A stretch of 64,000 bases of DNA from the NCBI GenBank assembly GCA_001464065.1, contig LNDN01000005.1:1-64000 (forward strand). Direction: 5' to 3'. The position numbers and the translations under genes are program-made. The notes below the pieces were generated by a model. It was not told the DNA's origin. It ran no database searches and worked only from the letters and a program-made list of their open reading frames with translations. This DNA comes from Acidobacteria bacterium Ga0077522 (GTDB lineage: Bacteria; Acidobacteriota; Vicinamibacteria; Vicinamibacterales; Vicinamibacteraceae). Every line of letters starts with the position of its first letter. Within the stretch, counting starts at the first letter, position 1. This document shows, in pieces, positions 28,027-42,640 of the stretch.

Positions 28027-29463
28027 ATGCCTCCGCCCTCGCGCCCGTCGCACTTCGATCGCTCGATCATCGAGGGGTCTCTCGGGCGCGCCGTCTGGCG
28101 CATCGCCTGGCCCACGATGCTCCAGAACGCCATCGGCGGGCTGCAGGGCATCATCGACCACGCCATGGTGGGCCACTTCGTCGGCTACACCGCCAATGCG
28201 GCCATCGGCGTCAGCTGGCAGATCTTCCTCGTCGTCATCGTCTTCATCAGCTCGCTGTACGCCGGGATGGGCGTGCTGGTGGCGCGCTTTGCCGGCGCCG
28301 GGGACCGCGAGGCCGTGGACCGGGCCGTCGGGCAGGCGTTCCTGGTGTCGCTGGTCCTGGCCGGCGGCATCATGGCGCCGGTCGGCTACCTGCTCTCACC
28401 CCGCCTGCTCCTGTTCGTCAACGCCACGTCGGAGGTACGCGAGGCGGCCCTGCCCTTCCTGCGCCTCATGTTCGTCGGCGGCATCGGCCTGTTGACGTTC
28501 TTCCTGCTCGGTGGCGCCTTCCGCGCCGCCGGCGACCCGCGCACCCCCCTGCGGCTTGGCATCCTGCTGACGACCCTGAACGTCGTCTTCAACATCGTCC
28601 TGATCCGCGGAGCGGGCCCGATTCCGGCCTTTGGCGCCACCGGGGCCGCGATGGGCACGGTGGCGGCCTCGCTGATCGTGGCGATCCTCGGCCTGGTCGC
28701 TATGCGCTCGCCCACCGCCGCCATCCACCTGCCCAGCCTCACCGCCCTGCGGCCGGACTGGGCGCTCATCCGCCAGTTGTTCAAGTTCGGGTTGCCCACC
28801 GGCTTCCAGGGCGTGGCGATGAACGTCGGTGGCGTCTTCCTGCTGCGCTTCATCGGGGCCCTGCCCCAGAGCGCCCACGCACAGGCCGCGTACGCCATCG
28901 CCTACACCGAGCTGTTCTCGCTGATCACGTTCACGTCCGTCGGCGTCATGGGCGCGACGGCCGCCGTGGTCGGCCAGAACCTCGGGGCGGGCTGTCCCGA
29001 TCGCGCGTGGCAGGCGGTCGGCGTCAGTTCGCGCCTCGCGTTCGGCGTCGCCGTCGGGGTCGGCCTGCTGTTCCTGCTCATCCCCGGGCCCTTGCTGGCC
29101 ATCTTCGGCGTCGACGACCCGATCACGAGCGAGATTGCCCGCAGTCTCCTGCGGCACCTGGCCGTCTCGGGCCTCTTCGTCACGGTGGCCCTCGCCTACA
29201 CCGGCGCGCTGCAGGGGTCCGGCGACACCCGCAGCCCCCTGTACATCTCGATCGTCTCGCAGGTCCTCATCCCGCTGGGTCTGTGCACCCTGTTCCAGCG
29301 CACCGGCACGTTCGAGCCGGTCGACATCTGGCGCGCCATCGTCGCCGGGCACATGACGCGGTGCCTGCTGTCGATCATCCGGTTCCGCCAGGGCAAGTGG
29401 CAACGCATCGTCGTGGATGTCGGGCAACGGGTGCCCGACACGCCGCGACAGGAGGTCACATAG
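28027..29463 (+). CDS. MATE family efflux transporter (second paralog)
   Basis: IIEGSLGRAVWRIAWPTMLQNAIGGLQGIIDHAMVGHFVG; GALQGSGDTRSPLYISIVSQVLIPLG. Confidence 0.93.
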   Translation: MPPPSRPSHFDRSIIEGSLGRAVWRIAWPTMLQNAIGGLQGIIDHAMVGHFVGYTANAAIGVSWQIFLVVIVFISSLYAGMGVLVARFAGAGDREAVDRAVGQAFLVSLVLAGGIMAPVGYLLSPRLLLFVNATSEVREAALPFLRLMFVGGIGLLTFFLLGGAFRAAGDPRTPLRLGILLTTLNVVFNIVLIRGAGPIPAFGATGAAMGTVAASLIVAILGLVAMRSPTAAIHLPSLTALRPDWALIRQLFKFGLPTGFQGVAMNVGGVFLLRFIGALPQSAHAQAAYAIAYTELFSLITFTSVGVMGATAAVVGQNLGAGCPDRAWQAVGVSSRLAFGVAVGVGLLFLLIPGPLLAIFGVDDPITSEIARSLLRHLAVSGLFVTVALAYTGALQGSGDTRSPLYISIVSQVLIPLGLCTLFQRTGTFEPVDIWRAIVAGHMTRCLLSIIRFRQGKWQRIVVDVGQRVPDTPRQEVT

Positions 29464-29465
29464 CA

Positions 29466-30824
29466 ATGGGCGACGCGAACAGGCATGTGGTGGCGATCTT
29501 CGGCGGGGCCTGTGCGGGCTCCACGGCAGCAGACATCCTCGCCGCCCGCGGCATCGACGTGGTGGTCTTCGAACAGAACGCCAGACCCTACGGCAAGATC
29601 GAGGACGGCCTGCCCCGCTGGCATCGCGACCAGCGCCGCATGGAATACAAGCGCATCGACGCGCGCCTCGACCGCCCCGGCGTGCACGTCGTCCCCCGCA
29701 CCCGCCTCGGCACCGACCTGCAGTTCGACGAGGTCATCGGGTGGGGGTTCAGCGCCGTGCTGCTGGCCAACGGGGCATGGCGCGATCGGCCGCTCGACAT
29801 CCCCGGCGCCGATGCCTGGCTCGGGCGCGGCCTGGTCTACCAGAACCCCTTCATCTACTGGTTCAATCACGCCCCGGAGGCCAGTTACAGCGGCCCCCGC
29901 TACACGATTCCGCCCGGCGCGATCTGCATCGGGGGCGGGCTGGCGTCCATCGACGTCATCAAGGTGTTCCAACTCGAACAATACGGGCGGGCGCTGGCCG
30001 CACGTGGCATCGCCGTGACGATGCACGACCTGGAGCACGCCGGTATCGCCGCCACCTGTCTCGCGCACGGCATCGACGACCCGGCGTCGCTCGGTGTCGC
30101 GGACGGTTGGCTCGTCTACCGTCGGCGGGTCGAGGACATGCCGCTGGCCACGCCGCCCCCGAACGCCACGGCCGACCAGGTGCTCAAGATCGAGGCGGTC
30201 CGCCGCAAGATGCTGACCAAGGCCCAGGAGAAGTTCCGGTTCCACGTGCGCCCGATGGCCCTGCCCGTCGCCCTGCTCACCGAAGAGGACCGCGTCACCG
30301 GCGTCCGCTTCGTCGAGACCGAGATGCGTGACGGCAAGGCCGTGCCGCTCGACGATCGGGCGTTCGACCTCCACAGCACGCTCGTGGTCAGTGCCATCGG
30401 CAGCCTGCCCGAGCCGCTGCCGGGTATCGTGATGAAGGGCACGTTCTACGACTATGCGGACTGGGACACGGGCGCCTACGCCCCGGTCCCCGGCGTCTTC
30501 GGGGTCGGCAACGTGGTGACCGGCCGCGGCAACATCAAGGCCTCCGAGCAGCACGCAAAGGGCGTGGCCCACTGGCTGGCCGAGCACTACCTCGGCGTGC
30601 AACCCGAGCAGACGCCACGCAGCATCGACCAGATGACGGCCGGCGCCGAGGCGGGAGCCGCGGTCGCGGCCGCGCAGGTGGCCAGCTACGTGGAGGCGCG
30701 TCCGCCCCTCACGGCGGCGGAGGCCGAGGCCCTGCTGGTCCGGGTCCGCACCCGCCAGTCGCAGGTCGGCTACGGCACGTACGTCGACTGGATGGCGCAG
30801 GTGACGCCGGCGGATGCCGACTAG
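29466..30824 (+). CDS. FAD/NAD(P)-dependent oxidoreductase (glutamate synthase small-subunit / ferredoxin-NADP reductase-like)
   Basis: VVAIFGGACAGSTAADILAARGIDVVVFEQNARPYGKI; GAICIGGGLASIDVIK; GVFGVGNVVTGRGNIKASEQHAKGVA. Confidence 0.82.
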   Translation: MGDANRHVVAIFGGACAGSTAADILAARGIDVVVFEQNARPYGKIEDGLPRWHRDQRRMEYKRIDARLDRPGVHVVPRTRLGTDLQFDEVIGWGFSAVLLANGAWRDRPLDIPGADAWLGRGLVYQNPFIYWFNHAPEASYSGPRYTIPPGAICIGGGLASIDVIKVFQLEQYGRALAARGIAVTMHDLEHAGIAATCLAHGIDDPASLGVADGWLVYRRRVEDMPLATPPPNATADQVLKIEAVRRKMLTKAQEKFRFHVRPMALPVALLTEEDRVTGVRFVETEMRDGKAVPLDDRAFDLHSTLVVSAIGSLPEPLPGIVMKGTFYDYADWDTGAYAPVPGVFGVGNVVTGRGNIKASEQHAKGVAHWLAEHYLGVQPEQTPRSIDQMTAGAEAGAAVAAAQVASYVEARPPLTAAEAEALLVRVRTRQSQVGYGTYVDWMAQVTPADAD

Positions 30825-30911
30825 CCCGGCGCCGCTCCAGCGCTTCGCCCTCTGTTCGCTTTCATGTAGCCTGTAGCCAGACGGCCGACCGACGCCGGCC
30901 GTGCCTGTCGA

Positions 30912-30933
30912 CGAAGGCCGACGGCCGCCTGCC
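30912..30933 (-). repeat. 22-bp dispersed repeat, copy 1 (upstream of parC-like gene)
   Basis: Reverse strand GGCAGGCGGCCGTCGGCCTTCG; one mismatch to 38116-38137 GGCACGCGGCCGTCGGCCTTCG. Confidence 0.75.
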
Positions 30934-30956
30934 GAAGGCCGTCAGTGAAATCGCCA

Positions 30957-33362
<2,406 letters not shown>

Positions 33363-33376
33363 GGGAGGGACATCGG

Positions 33377-35347
33377 ATGTCGGACTGGCGACGCCTCGTG
33401 CTCGTCCTGACGCTGGCCATGATCGCGGTGGGTGGCGGCTGTGCGGCGCAGGACGCGACGCCGGACACCGGCTGGCGGGTCGGCACCTCGAGCCGGTCGG
33501 TACTCCCCACCGTGGATGGCGGCCACGGCTACGCGGCGCCCGAGCGCCTGCCACCCGATGCCGATGCCGACGACCCCGGGGTGTTTGCCGCCCAGTTCGA
33601 CCAGGGACCGATCACCGTCGGCAACGGCAAGGACAATGCGCACTGGGTGCGCGACGACCTGCGCGTCCGGACGCTGGCACTGCAGCGCACCGGCAGCGAT
33701 CAGGTCGTGGTGATCGCCGCGGCCGACGTCTACATGGTGTTCAGGCCCGACGCGGAGGAGCTCCGGCGGATGGTGCGCGAGGTCCTGCCCGCGCCCCTGC
33801 GCGATCGCGTGGAGGTGATGGTCCACGCCACGCACAACCATCACGGGCCGGACACGGCCTTTGCCGTCAACGCCGAGTGGTACCGCTTCTTCCTCGAGCA
33901 GGCACGCGACGCCGTGCGCGAGGCGGTGGAGCGACTCGAGCCCGCCACGCTGCGGGTGGCCGAAGGGACGCACTACTTCGGCGGCAGTGATCTCAGCGGC
34001 CTGCGCGTGTTCGATCCCACGCTCGGCGTGCTGCAGGCCAGGGCCACCGACGGGCGCGTCATCGCCACCGTCGTCAACTGGGCCAATCATCCCGAGAGCA
34101 CCCTCAACTGGTCGCCGCCGCGCGACCGGATCGCCGCGGCCTGCCGCACGCTGGCGTGGGACGAGACGGCCTGCGACGCCCAGGGGCGGTACCTGACCGC
34201 GGACTTCCCGGGGGCCCTCGCCCGCTGGCTCGGACGCCGCCTGGGTGGCGAAGTCATCTACATCAACGGCGCGATCGGCGCGATGGCCTCGCCGCTGGAC
34301 GTGCCGGCGTGGGAGGTGGGCGACCGCGCCCCGGTCGGCAACGGGTACACCGTGCCGCCCAATGCCACGCCTCCGGGCAGTGCCGGGCGCGACTTCCTCG
34401 TCCGCAACTTCCGCAAGGCCATTCTCGTCGGCGAGCAACTCGGTGTGGCCGTCGAGGGGCTGCTGCGCGACACCGTCCCGCTCGAGCCGACGCGGCTCGA
34501 GGTGCGGCACCAGGCCTTCTTCACCCGGATGTCCAACATCGGGTTCCGCAAGCTCGCGGTGGTCGATGCGCAGACCGGGCGTCCGGGACTCGGCTTCAAG
34601 GTCGGCGAGCTGTTCACGTGTCCGTCGACGGGCCCCAAGACGGCCGCCACGTGCCAGGACGATGGCCGCGCGACCGAGGAGGATCCGGTCATGGGCCCCA
34701 TCCGGAAGGGCGATCACACCAGGACCACGGTCAGCCTCCTGCGCGTGGGCGACCTCACGTTCGGCTTCCTGCCGGGTGAGGTCCCGGGCGAGCTGGTGAT
34801 CGGCTTGCCGCGCGGCATCCGACGCACCCCCGAGCGCTGGGCCGACGAGGCACCGGCCGCGCACGCGTCCCCGGACCGCATCGCCACGCCCGGCTACGTC
34901 AAGCGGATGCTCCCGGGCACGTGGCGGTGGGCCGTGGGTCTCGGCAACGACGAACTGGGCTACATCCTGCCGCTCGCCGACTTCCGCGTGCTGTGCGTCG
35001 CGGATCGTCTCGGGGCCCCGGGGACGTGCGCCCGCCTGCACGCCGCAGGCGTCATCGACTATCCGGATGCCGTGTCGGGGGCGCGCTGCAAGGCGCTGAC
35101 CGACGCCCCGACCGGTGTCGAGGCCTTACCCGAGGGGAGCGCCCGGGAGGCCGTGATCGGATCGTGTCGCTATGGCCAGGCTCTGGGCCGCGCCGAGGGG
35201 CACTACGAAGAGACCAACGCGGTGGGCTGGGATGCCGCGGCCGACATGATGACGGCCGTGTCGGCGCTCACGGGGAGCTCGGATCGCACCCAGATCAACG
35301 AGCGCTTCGAGGGCCACCACCACCGGTACCCGCCGCCGACGCCGTAA
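33377..35347 (+). CDS. Neutral/alkaline ceramidase-like lipoprotein
   Basis: Lipobox AVGGGC; VVVIAAADVYMV; EVMVHATHNHHGPDTAF; VNWANHPESTLNW; YINGAIGAM. Confidence 0.82.
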   Translation: MSDWRRLVLVLTLAMIAVGGGCAAQDATPDTGWRVGTSSRSVLPTVDGGHGYAAPERLPPDADADDPGVFAAQFDQGPITVGNGKDNAHWVRDDLRVRTLALQRTGSDQVVVIAAADVYMVFRPDAEELRRMVREVLPAPLRDRVEVMVHATHNHHGPDTAFAVNAEWYRFFLEQARDAVREAVERLEPATLRVAEGTHYFGGSDLSGLRVFDPTLGVLQARATDGRVIATVVNWANHPESTLNWSPPRDRIAAACRTLAWDETACDAQGRYLTADFPGALARWLGRRLGGEVIYINGAIGAMASPLDVPAWEVGDRAPVGNGYTVPPNATPPGSAGRDFLVRNFRKAILVGEQLGVAVEGLLRDTVPLEPTRLEVRHQAFFTRMSNIGFRKLAVVDAQTGRPGLGFKVGELFTCPSTGPKTAATCQDDGRATEEDPVMGPIRKGDHTRTTVSLLRVGDLTFGFLPGEVPGELVIGLPRGIRRTPERWADEAPAAHASPDRIATPGYVKRMLPGTWRWAVGLGNDELGYILPLADFRVLCVADRLGAPGTCARLHAAGVIDYPDAVSGARCKALTDAPTGVEALPEGSAREAVIGSCRYGQALGRAEGHYEETNAVGWDAAADMMTAVSALTGSSDRTQINERFEGHHHRYPPPTP

Positions 35348-35352
35348 CCCGT

Positions 35353-35373
35353 CGGACGCCTCGGCGAGGCGTC
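35353..35373. terminator. Perfect 9-bp stem-loop between convergent genes
   Basis: GGACGCCTC-GGC-GAGGCGTCC, 6 nt after the ceramidase-like stop; no strong T tract. Confidence 0.6.
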
Positions 35374-35380
35374 CCTCCCA

Positions 35381-35689
35381 TCACGCCGTGACGGATCGCG
35401 TCTGGAAGCCGGCGTCTTCGAGGTCGTGCAGGATGGCATCCATCCGGGCGGCCACGTCGGCGGGCAGCTCATCGTGATGCTGCTTGATGAGGCGGCTCAT
35501 GGTGAAGGCGCGGAAGCGGATGGCCTCCATGTGGAACGCCTTGATGGCCCGTTCGAGGTGTTCGCCGAGTTCGATCAGCTGACTGACGACGGGCGAGGGC
35601 GGCACGGTGCGCAGGTAGGCCACGAGCGCGCCGGCGTCCTGCGCGGCCTTGTCGCGGGGGGTGGGAGCAGAGGTCACGGCGGCCATCAT
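35381..35689 (-). CDS. Hypothetical protein
   Basis: 102-aa ORF MMAAVTSAPTPRDKAAQDAGALVAYLRTVPPSPVVSQLIELGEHLERAIKAFHMEAIRFRAFTMSRLIKQHH; helical, convergent to its neighbour. Confidence 0.65.
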   Translation of the reverse strand: MMAAVTSAPTPRDKAAQDAGALVAYLRTVPPSPVVSQLIELGEHLERAIKAFHMEAIRFRAFTMSRLIKQHHDELPADVAARMDAILHDLEDAGFQTRSVTA

Positions 35690-35916
35690 AGCGGGGTGGC
35701 CGCGGGCCGAGAAGCCCCCCGAGCGGCGTGCTGGCGCGGTTTTCGCCGGCGGGTGCGTTCGTCAACTTGCTTGATACGTTAAAGTTAGCGTTTCCACAAA
35801 CCGTGTCATCGCCCTTGCTGAACCGTGTGGGTTCCGGCATACTGCCGCCACTTGCGCTGGACGCATTCCGTGTCCGCGCCCCACGTCTTCCTCTCCACGC
35901 GAGGCACACGAGACTT

Positions 35917-38094
<2,178 letters not shown>

Positions 38095-38115
38095 CGGCGT
38101 CGCCGGTCGGCCGTC

Positions 38116-38137
38116 GGCACGCGGCCGTCGGCCTTCG
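38116..38137 (+). repeat. 22-bp dispersed repeat, copy 2 (downstream of glnA)
   Basis: GGCACGCGGCCGTCGGCCTTCG; see 30912-30933. Confidence 0.75.
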
Positions 38138-38146
38138 AACTTCCGT

Positions 38147-38174
38147 CTTCGGACTTCGGACTTCGGACTTCGGC
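38147..38174 (+). repeat. Heptanucleotide tandem repeat CTTCGGA, 4 units (last degenerate)
   Basis: CTTCGGA CTTCGGA CTTCGGA CTTCGGC. Confidence 0.95.
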
Positions 38175-38178
38175 CCTG

Positions 38179-38220
38179 AAAGGCGGCGGGTGCACCTGCA
38201 CTCGCCGCCTTTTCGTTTTT
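38179..38220 (+). terminator. Rho-independent terminator of glnA
   Basis: AAAGGCGGCGGGTGC-ACCT-GCACTCGCCGCCTTT (15-bp stem with one G-T pair), followed by TCGTTTTT. Confidence 0.93.
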
Positions 38221-38258
38221 CTTCGCCCTTTCCCCGTTTCCCTTTATCCTTGGCTCTG

Positions 38259-38302
38259 GCCGTTTTGCCCTGTTCGCCCTTTTTGCCCGTACGCACTTTC
38301 TG
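38259..38302 (+). repeat. Second copy of the TTTTGCCC-type repeat arm, immediately upstream of parE
   Basis: GCCGTTTTGCCCTGTTCGCCCTTTTTGCCCGTACGCACTTTCTG aligns over 44 nt with 24949-24992 GTCGTTTTGCCCTGTTTGCCCGTTTTGCCCTTTTGCACTTTGAC (9 mismatches). Confidence 0.85.
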
Positions 38303-38303
38303 A

Positions 38304-40208
38304 ATGTCCACGTCCTACACCGCCAAAGACATCACCGTCCTCGAGGGCCTCGAGCCGGTGCGCAAGCGCCCCGGCATGTACATCGGCGGCGTGGGCGCCT
38401 CCGGCCTGCATCACCTCGTCTGGGAGATTCTCGACAACTCCATCGACGAGGCGATGAACGGGCATGCGACCCAGATCGGCGTCACGCTGCATGCCGATGG
38501 CAGTTCGATCACGGTGACCGACGATGGCCGCGGCATCCCCGTGGATGTCCACGCCAAGACGAAGAAGACCGCGCTGGAGCTGATCTTCACGGTGCTGCAC
38601 GCCGGCGGCAAGTTCGAGCAGGGCAACTACAAGACGTCCGGTGGCCTGCACGGCGTCGGCGCCAGCGTCGTCAACGCGCTCTCGCGGGAGCTGGTCGCCA
38701 CGGTCAAGCGTGACGGCTTCCAGTGGGAGCAGCGCTTCCGGCAGGGCGTGCCCCAGGGGCCGCCGACCAAGCTGGGACCCGCCCGCGGCAGCGGCACGAC
38801 GGTCTTCTTCCGGCCCGACACGACGATCTTCCCGAAGATCGAGTTCGACGCCGACACCATCGCCCAGCGGCTCGAGGTGGCCAGCTACCTGCACCGCGGT
38901 CTCCGCATCACGTACGAGAACGAGGTCACCCGGCAGAAGGTGACCTACGCCCATGCCGATGGCCTGGCCGACTACCTGCGCAAGCTGGTCGCCGAGCGCG
39001 GCACCAAGCCCGTGCACGAGAGCGCGTTCGTCGTCTCGCGCGATGGCGCCCTCCGGCTCGACCTCGCGATGCAGTGGACCGAGTCCACCGACGAGCACCT
39101 GCGCAGCTACGTCAACGGCATCCCGACCGGATCGGGCGGCACCCACGAGAACGGCTTCCGCGCCGGTCTCGGCAAGGCGATGCGCAACTTCATCGAGACG
39201 CACAACCTCTCGCCGCGTGGCGTCACGCTGACGGCCGAAGACCTCCGGGAGGGACTCGTCGGCGTGCTGAGCGTGTTCATCGAGGAGCCGCAGTTCCAGG
39301 GGCAGACCAAGGACCGCCTGAACAACCCGGAGGTGCAGTCGGCCGTCGACGGCCTCGTACGCCCCGCCCTCGAGCACTGGCTGAATCAGAACATCTCGAT
39401 CGCCGAAGCCATCGTGGCGCGGGTGATCCTGTCGGCCCGTGCCCGCGAAGCGAGCCGCGCCGCCCAGCAGGAAGTCACCCGCAAGACCGCCACCGCGCAC
39501 CGGCTCACACTGCCGGGCAAGCTGTCGGACTGCACGACGACCAATCGCGGCCTGAGCGAGTTGTTCATCGTCGAGGGCGATTCGGCCGGCGGCTCGGCCA
39601 AGCAGGGACGCGACCGTGTGCGCCAGGCCATCCTGCCCCTGCGCGGCAAGGTCCTCAACACCGAGAGCGTGTCGACGGCCAAGGTCCTCGAGAACAAGGA
39701 ACTGGCCGATCTCGTGACGGCGCTCGGCTGCGGCGTCGGCAAGCAGTTCGACCTGTCGCGCCTGCGGTACGGCAAGGTGGTGCTGCTGGCCGATGCCGAC
39801 TCCGACGGCCACCACATCGCGACGCTCCTGCTGACGTTCATCTACCGGCACATGCCGCAGCTGATCACGAGCGGACGCGTCTTCATCGCCCAGCCGCCAC
39901 TGTTCCGCATCGACATCGGCAAGGAGACGTTCTGGGCCCAGGACGATGCCCAGCGTGATGCGATCGTCAGGAAGGCCACCGGGCGTGCCAAGCCGGACAT
40001 CACGCGGTTCAAGGGCCTCGGCGAGATGATGCCCAAGGTGCTGTGGGAGACCACGCTCAATCCGAAGACGCGCCGCCTGCTGCGCGTGATGATCTCGGAC
40101 CAGTTGGTGACCGACCGCATCATCAACGAGCTGATGGGCAAGGACGCCTCGGCCCGTTTCCGGTTCATCATGGACCGGGCCGAAGAGGCCGAGGAACTGG
40201 ACGTCTAG
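38304..40208 (+). CDS. parE: DNA topoisomerase IV subunit B / gyrase B-like
   Basis: [93 protein letters not shown]. Confidence 0.94.
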   Translation: MSTSYTAKDITVLEGLEPVRKRPGMYIGGVGASGLHHLVWEILDNSIDEAMNGHATQIGVTLHADGSSITVTDDGRGIPVDVHAKTKKTALELIFTVLHAGGKFEQGNYKTSGGLHGVGASVVNALSRELVATVKRDGFQWEQRFRQGVPQGPPTKLGPARGSGTTVFFRPDTTIFPKIEFDADTIAQRLEVASYLHRGLRITYENEVTRQKVTYAHADGLADYLRKLVAERGTKPVHESAFVVSRDGALRLDLAMQWTESTDEHLRSYVNGIPTGSGGTHENGFRAGLGKAMRNFIETHNLSPRGVTLTAEDLREGLVGVLSVFIEEPQFQGQTKDRLNNPEVQSAVDGLVRPALEHWLNQNISIAEAIVARVILSARAREASRAAQQEVTRKTATAHRLTLPGKLSDCTTTNRGLSELFIVEGDSAGGSAKQGRDRVRQAILPLRGKVLNTESVSTAKVLENKELADLVTALGCGVGKQFDLSRLRYGKVVLLADADSDGHHIATLLLTFIYRHMPQLITSGRVFIAQPPLFRIDIGKETFWAQDDAQRDAIVRKATGRAKPDITRFKGLGEMMPKVLWETTLNPKTRRLLRVMISDQLVTDRIINELMGKDASARFRFIMDRAEEAEELDV

Positions 40209-40256
40209 GCGCGTGGTTGCAGGCGCGCCAGCTCGAGCGTAAGGTTGCGTGAGCCC

Positions 40257-42455
40257 ATGACATGTCGCCCGTTGACCGGCCTGCTGTTGGGGCTGCTCCT
40301 GTGGAGCGGTTCCGCGTCACCGACCGTCGCGCAAGCGCCCGCCTCCCCCCCGGCGCAGCCGCAACCGCCGCCTCAGCCCCCACCGCCGGTCGAGGCTGAG
40401 GCGCAGGCATCGCAGAAATACGAAGAGGAAGTCATCGTCAGCGCCTCGCGGACCGAGCAGGCCCTCGTCAATGCGCCGGCGACCGTCACGCTGATCGACA
40501 GTCGCGCGATCGAGAACTCCCCCGCCACCAACTACGCCGAGTTGCTGCGGGCCGTCCCCGGGCTCAACGTCACGCAGACGTCGGCACGCGACATCAACCT
40601 CACGTCACGATCGGCCACCGGCACGCTGGCGACGTCCCAGCTCGCCCTCGTGGACGGGCGCAGCATCTACCAGGACTTCTTCGGCTTCGTCGCGTGGGAC
40701 TTCCTGCCGATGGATCCCCAGGAGATCAAGCAGATCGAGGTGATTCGTGGTCCGGCCTCGGCGGTGTGGGGGGCCAACGCCCTCACCGGGGTGGTCAACA
40801 TCATCACGAAGACGCCTCGCGAGCAGCAGGGGTCGGCCTTCGCGCTGAGCGCCGGTCTGTTCGGGCGCCAGGCGATGGATGTGGATCGCGGCAACGGGGC
40901 GCTGTTCTCGGTCTCGGCCAGCCACGCGGCCGCGGTGAACGACCGGTGGGCCTACAAGGTCTCCACCGGGTACTACCAGCAGGACGCCATGGCGCGTCCG
41001 ACCGGGCCGATTCCCAACGGCACCGGCACGATCTATCCCGGGTTCGCCAACAGCGGGACCCGGCAACCGAAGTTCGACGCGCGGCTCGATTACGACCATC
41101 CGGACGGGCGGCAGCGCGTGGTGATGCAGGGGGGATTCTCGGGCACCGAGGGCATGATCCACACCGGCATCGGACCGTTCGACATCGACCGCGGCACGTA
41201 CCTGGCGTATGGCAAGGTGAACTATTCACGCGGAGCGACGCGCCTCAACACGTTCGTCAATCGCGTCGATGGCGCCGCCACCAACCTGCTCGCCGTGGGC
41301 GTCGATGGTCGCCCGGTCCCCTTCCTCTTCAAGAACACCACCATGGACGTCGAGGCGGGGCATGTCGCCACCTGGCGGAACCGTCACGTGTTCAGCCTGG
41401 GCGGCAACTTCCGCTACAACGCCTTCGACCTGTCCCTGGCGCCGCGCGAGGACTCGCGCACCGAGGGCGGCATCTATGTGCAGGACGAGATCTTCCTGGC
41501 GCCGATGTGGCGATGGGTGGTCGGCGGCCGCGTCGATGCGTTCTCGGTGCTGGACGGACCCGTCGTGTCGCCGCGGACGACGCTGCTGTTCAAGCCCGCC
41601 CCGGCGCACACGGTGCGGGTGTCGTACAACCGGGCCTACCGGGCGCCCTCGCTGGTCAACAACTTCCTCGACACGGCGATCGTCAACCAGCTGGATCTCG
41701 GCGCCCTCAATCCGGCGCTCGCGGGCCGTGTCTACAACTTCCCCGTCGCGGCCGTCGGCAACGAGACCCTCGAGGAGGAGTCGCTCGATGCGTACGAGAT
41801 CGGCTACTCGGGCGTGATCGCCAACCGCGCGACGGTGAGCGCGGCCGTCTACGTCAACGACAGCCGGAACGCGATCTTCTTCACGCAGAACGGCTCGTAC
41901 CGCGCCGCCACCCCGCCGCCGGGATGGCCGCTGCCGCCGGCGGCCCTCGAACTGATCCTGCTCTCGGGTCGCTTCGGTCCCGGCAACGGCCTGCCCGCGT
42001 CGTTCACGTACCTCAACTTCGGCAAGGTGCGTCAGAAGGGGGTCGAGCTCGGCGTCGATACCGACGTCACCCGCACGCTGACGGCTTTCGCGAACTACTC
42101 GTTCCAGCCGACGCCCGAGCCGTCCGGCTTCGACATCTCGGAGTTGAACATCCCGTCCCGCCACCGCGTCAACCTGGGCGCGAACTACACCGGTGCGCGG
42201 ATGATCGGTAACCTCTCGATGAGCTATGCCAGCGACGCCTACTGGCAGGACGTGCTCGACTCCCGCTACCACGGGACCACCGAGGCCTACACCCTGGTCA
42301 ACGGCACGGTCGGCTATCGGCTCAGCGATACCTTCACGGCATCGCTGAAGGTGCTCAATCTCTTCAACCAGGAGATCCAGCAGCACATCTTCGGCGACGT
42401 GATGCGGCGTCAGGTGGTCCTGGAAGTCCGGATGCGCGTCGGCGCGAGGCCGTAG
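40257..42455 (+). CDS. TonB-dependent outer membrane receptor
   Basis: Signal peptide, Pro-rich segment, EEEVIVSASRTEQALVNAPATVTLIDSRAIENSP plug; IKQIEVIRGPASAVWGANALTGVVNIITKTP. Confidence 0.93.
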   Translation: MTCRPLTGLLLGLLLWSGSASPTVAQAPASPPAQPQPPPQPPPPVEAEAQASQKYEEEVIVSASRTEQALVNAPATVTLIDSRAIENSPATNYAELLRAVPGLNVTQTSARDINLTSRSATGTLATSQLALVDGRSIYQDFFGFVAWDFLPMDPQEIKQIEVIRGPASAVWGANALTGVVNIITKTPREQQGSAFALSAGLFGRQAMDVDRGNGALFSVSASHAAAVNDRWAYKVSTGYYQQDAMARPTGPIPNGTGTIYPGFANSGTRQPKFDARLDYDHPDGRQRVVMQGGFSGTEGMIHTGIGPFDIDRGTYLAYGKVNYSRGATRLNTFVNRVDGAATNLLAVGVDGRPVPFLFKNTTMDVEAGHVATWRNRHVFSLGGNFRYNAFDLSLAPREDSRTEGGIYVQDEIFLAPMWRWVVGGRVDAFSVLDGPVVSPRTTLLFKPAPAHTVRVSYNRAYRAPSLVNNFLDTAIVNQLDLGALNPALAGRVYNFPVAAVGNETLEEESLDAYEIGYSGVIANRATVSAAVYVNDSRNAIFFTQNGSYRAATPPPGWPLPPAALELILLSGRFGPGNGLPASFTYLNFGKVRQKGVELGVDTDVTRTLTAFANYSFQPTPEPSGFDISELNIPSRHRVNLGANYTGARMIGNLSMSYASDAYWQDVLDSRYHGTTEAYTLVNGTVGYRLSDTFTASLKVLNLFNQEIQQHIFGDVMRRQVVLEVRMRVGARP

Positions 42456-42598
42456 CCGTGGGCGCCCGCAGGCGGATGCGGCCGGTCAGCCGTTCGGCGC
42501 GGGATCGGTGGTCAGCGGTGTGGCGACGCCGGACAAGTCCTGGCTCTTCGCGGAGGGCGCGACCGGCGTGGCACTGGCGACCCGCTTGCCGGATCCCC

Positions 42599-42619
42599 CG
42601 GGATGATGCCGTCATCCCG
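42599..42619. promoter_or_regulatory. Perfect 8-bp inverted repeat next to TATACT
   Basis: CGGGATGA-TGCCG-TCATCCCG, 3 nt upstream of TATACT (42623-42628) and ahead of GTG 42641. Could be operator or terminator. Confidence 0.55.
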
Positions 42620-42640
42620 TTCTATACTTTTCGGCCGTAC

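Noticed and set aside
35690-35916. Sigma-54 promoter for glnA
   Set aside because: Best candidate CTGGCGCGGTTTTCGCC departs from TTGC at -12; too weak to call.
38147-38174. CRISPR or origin-iteron interpretation of CTTCGGA repeats
   Set aside because: Heptads without spacers, next to a terminator, and no DnaA boxes or rep gene were noticed.
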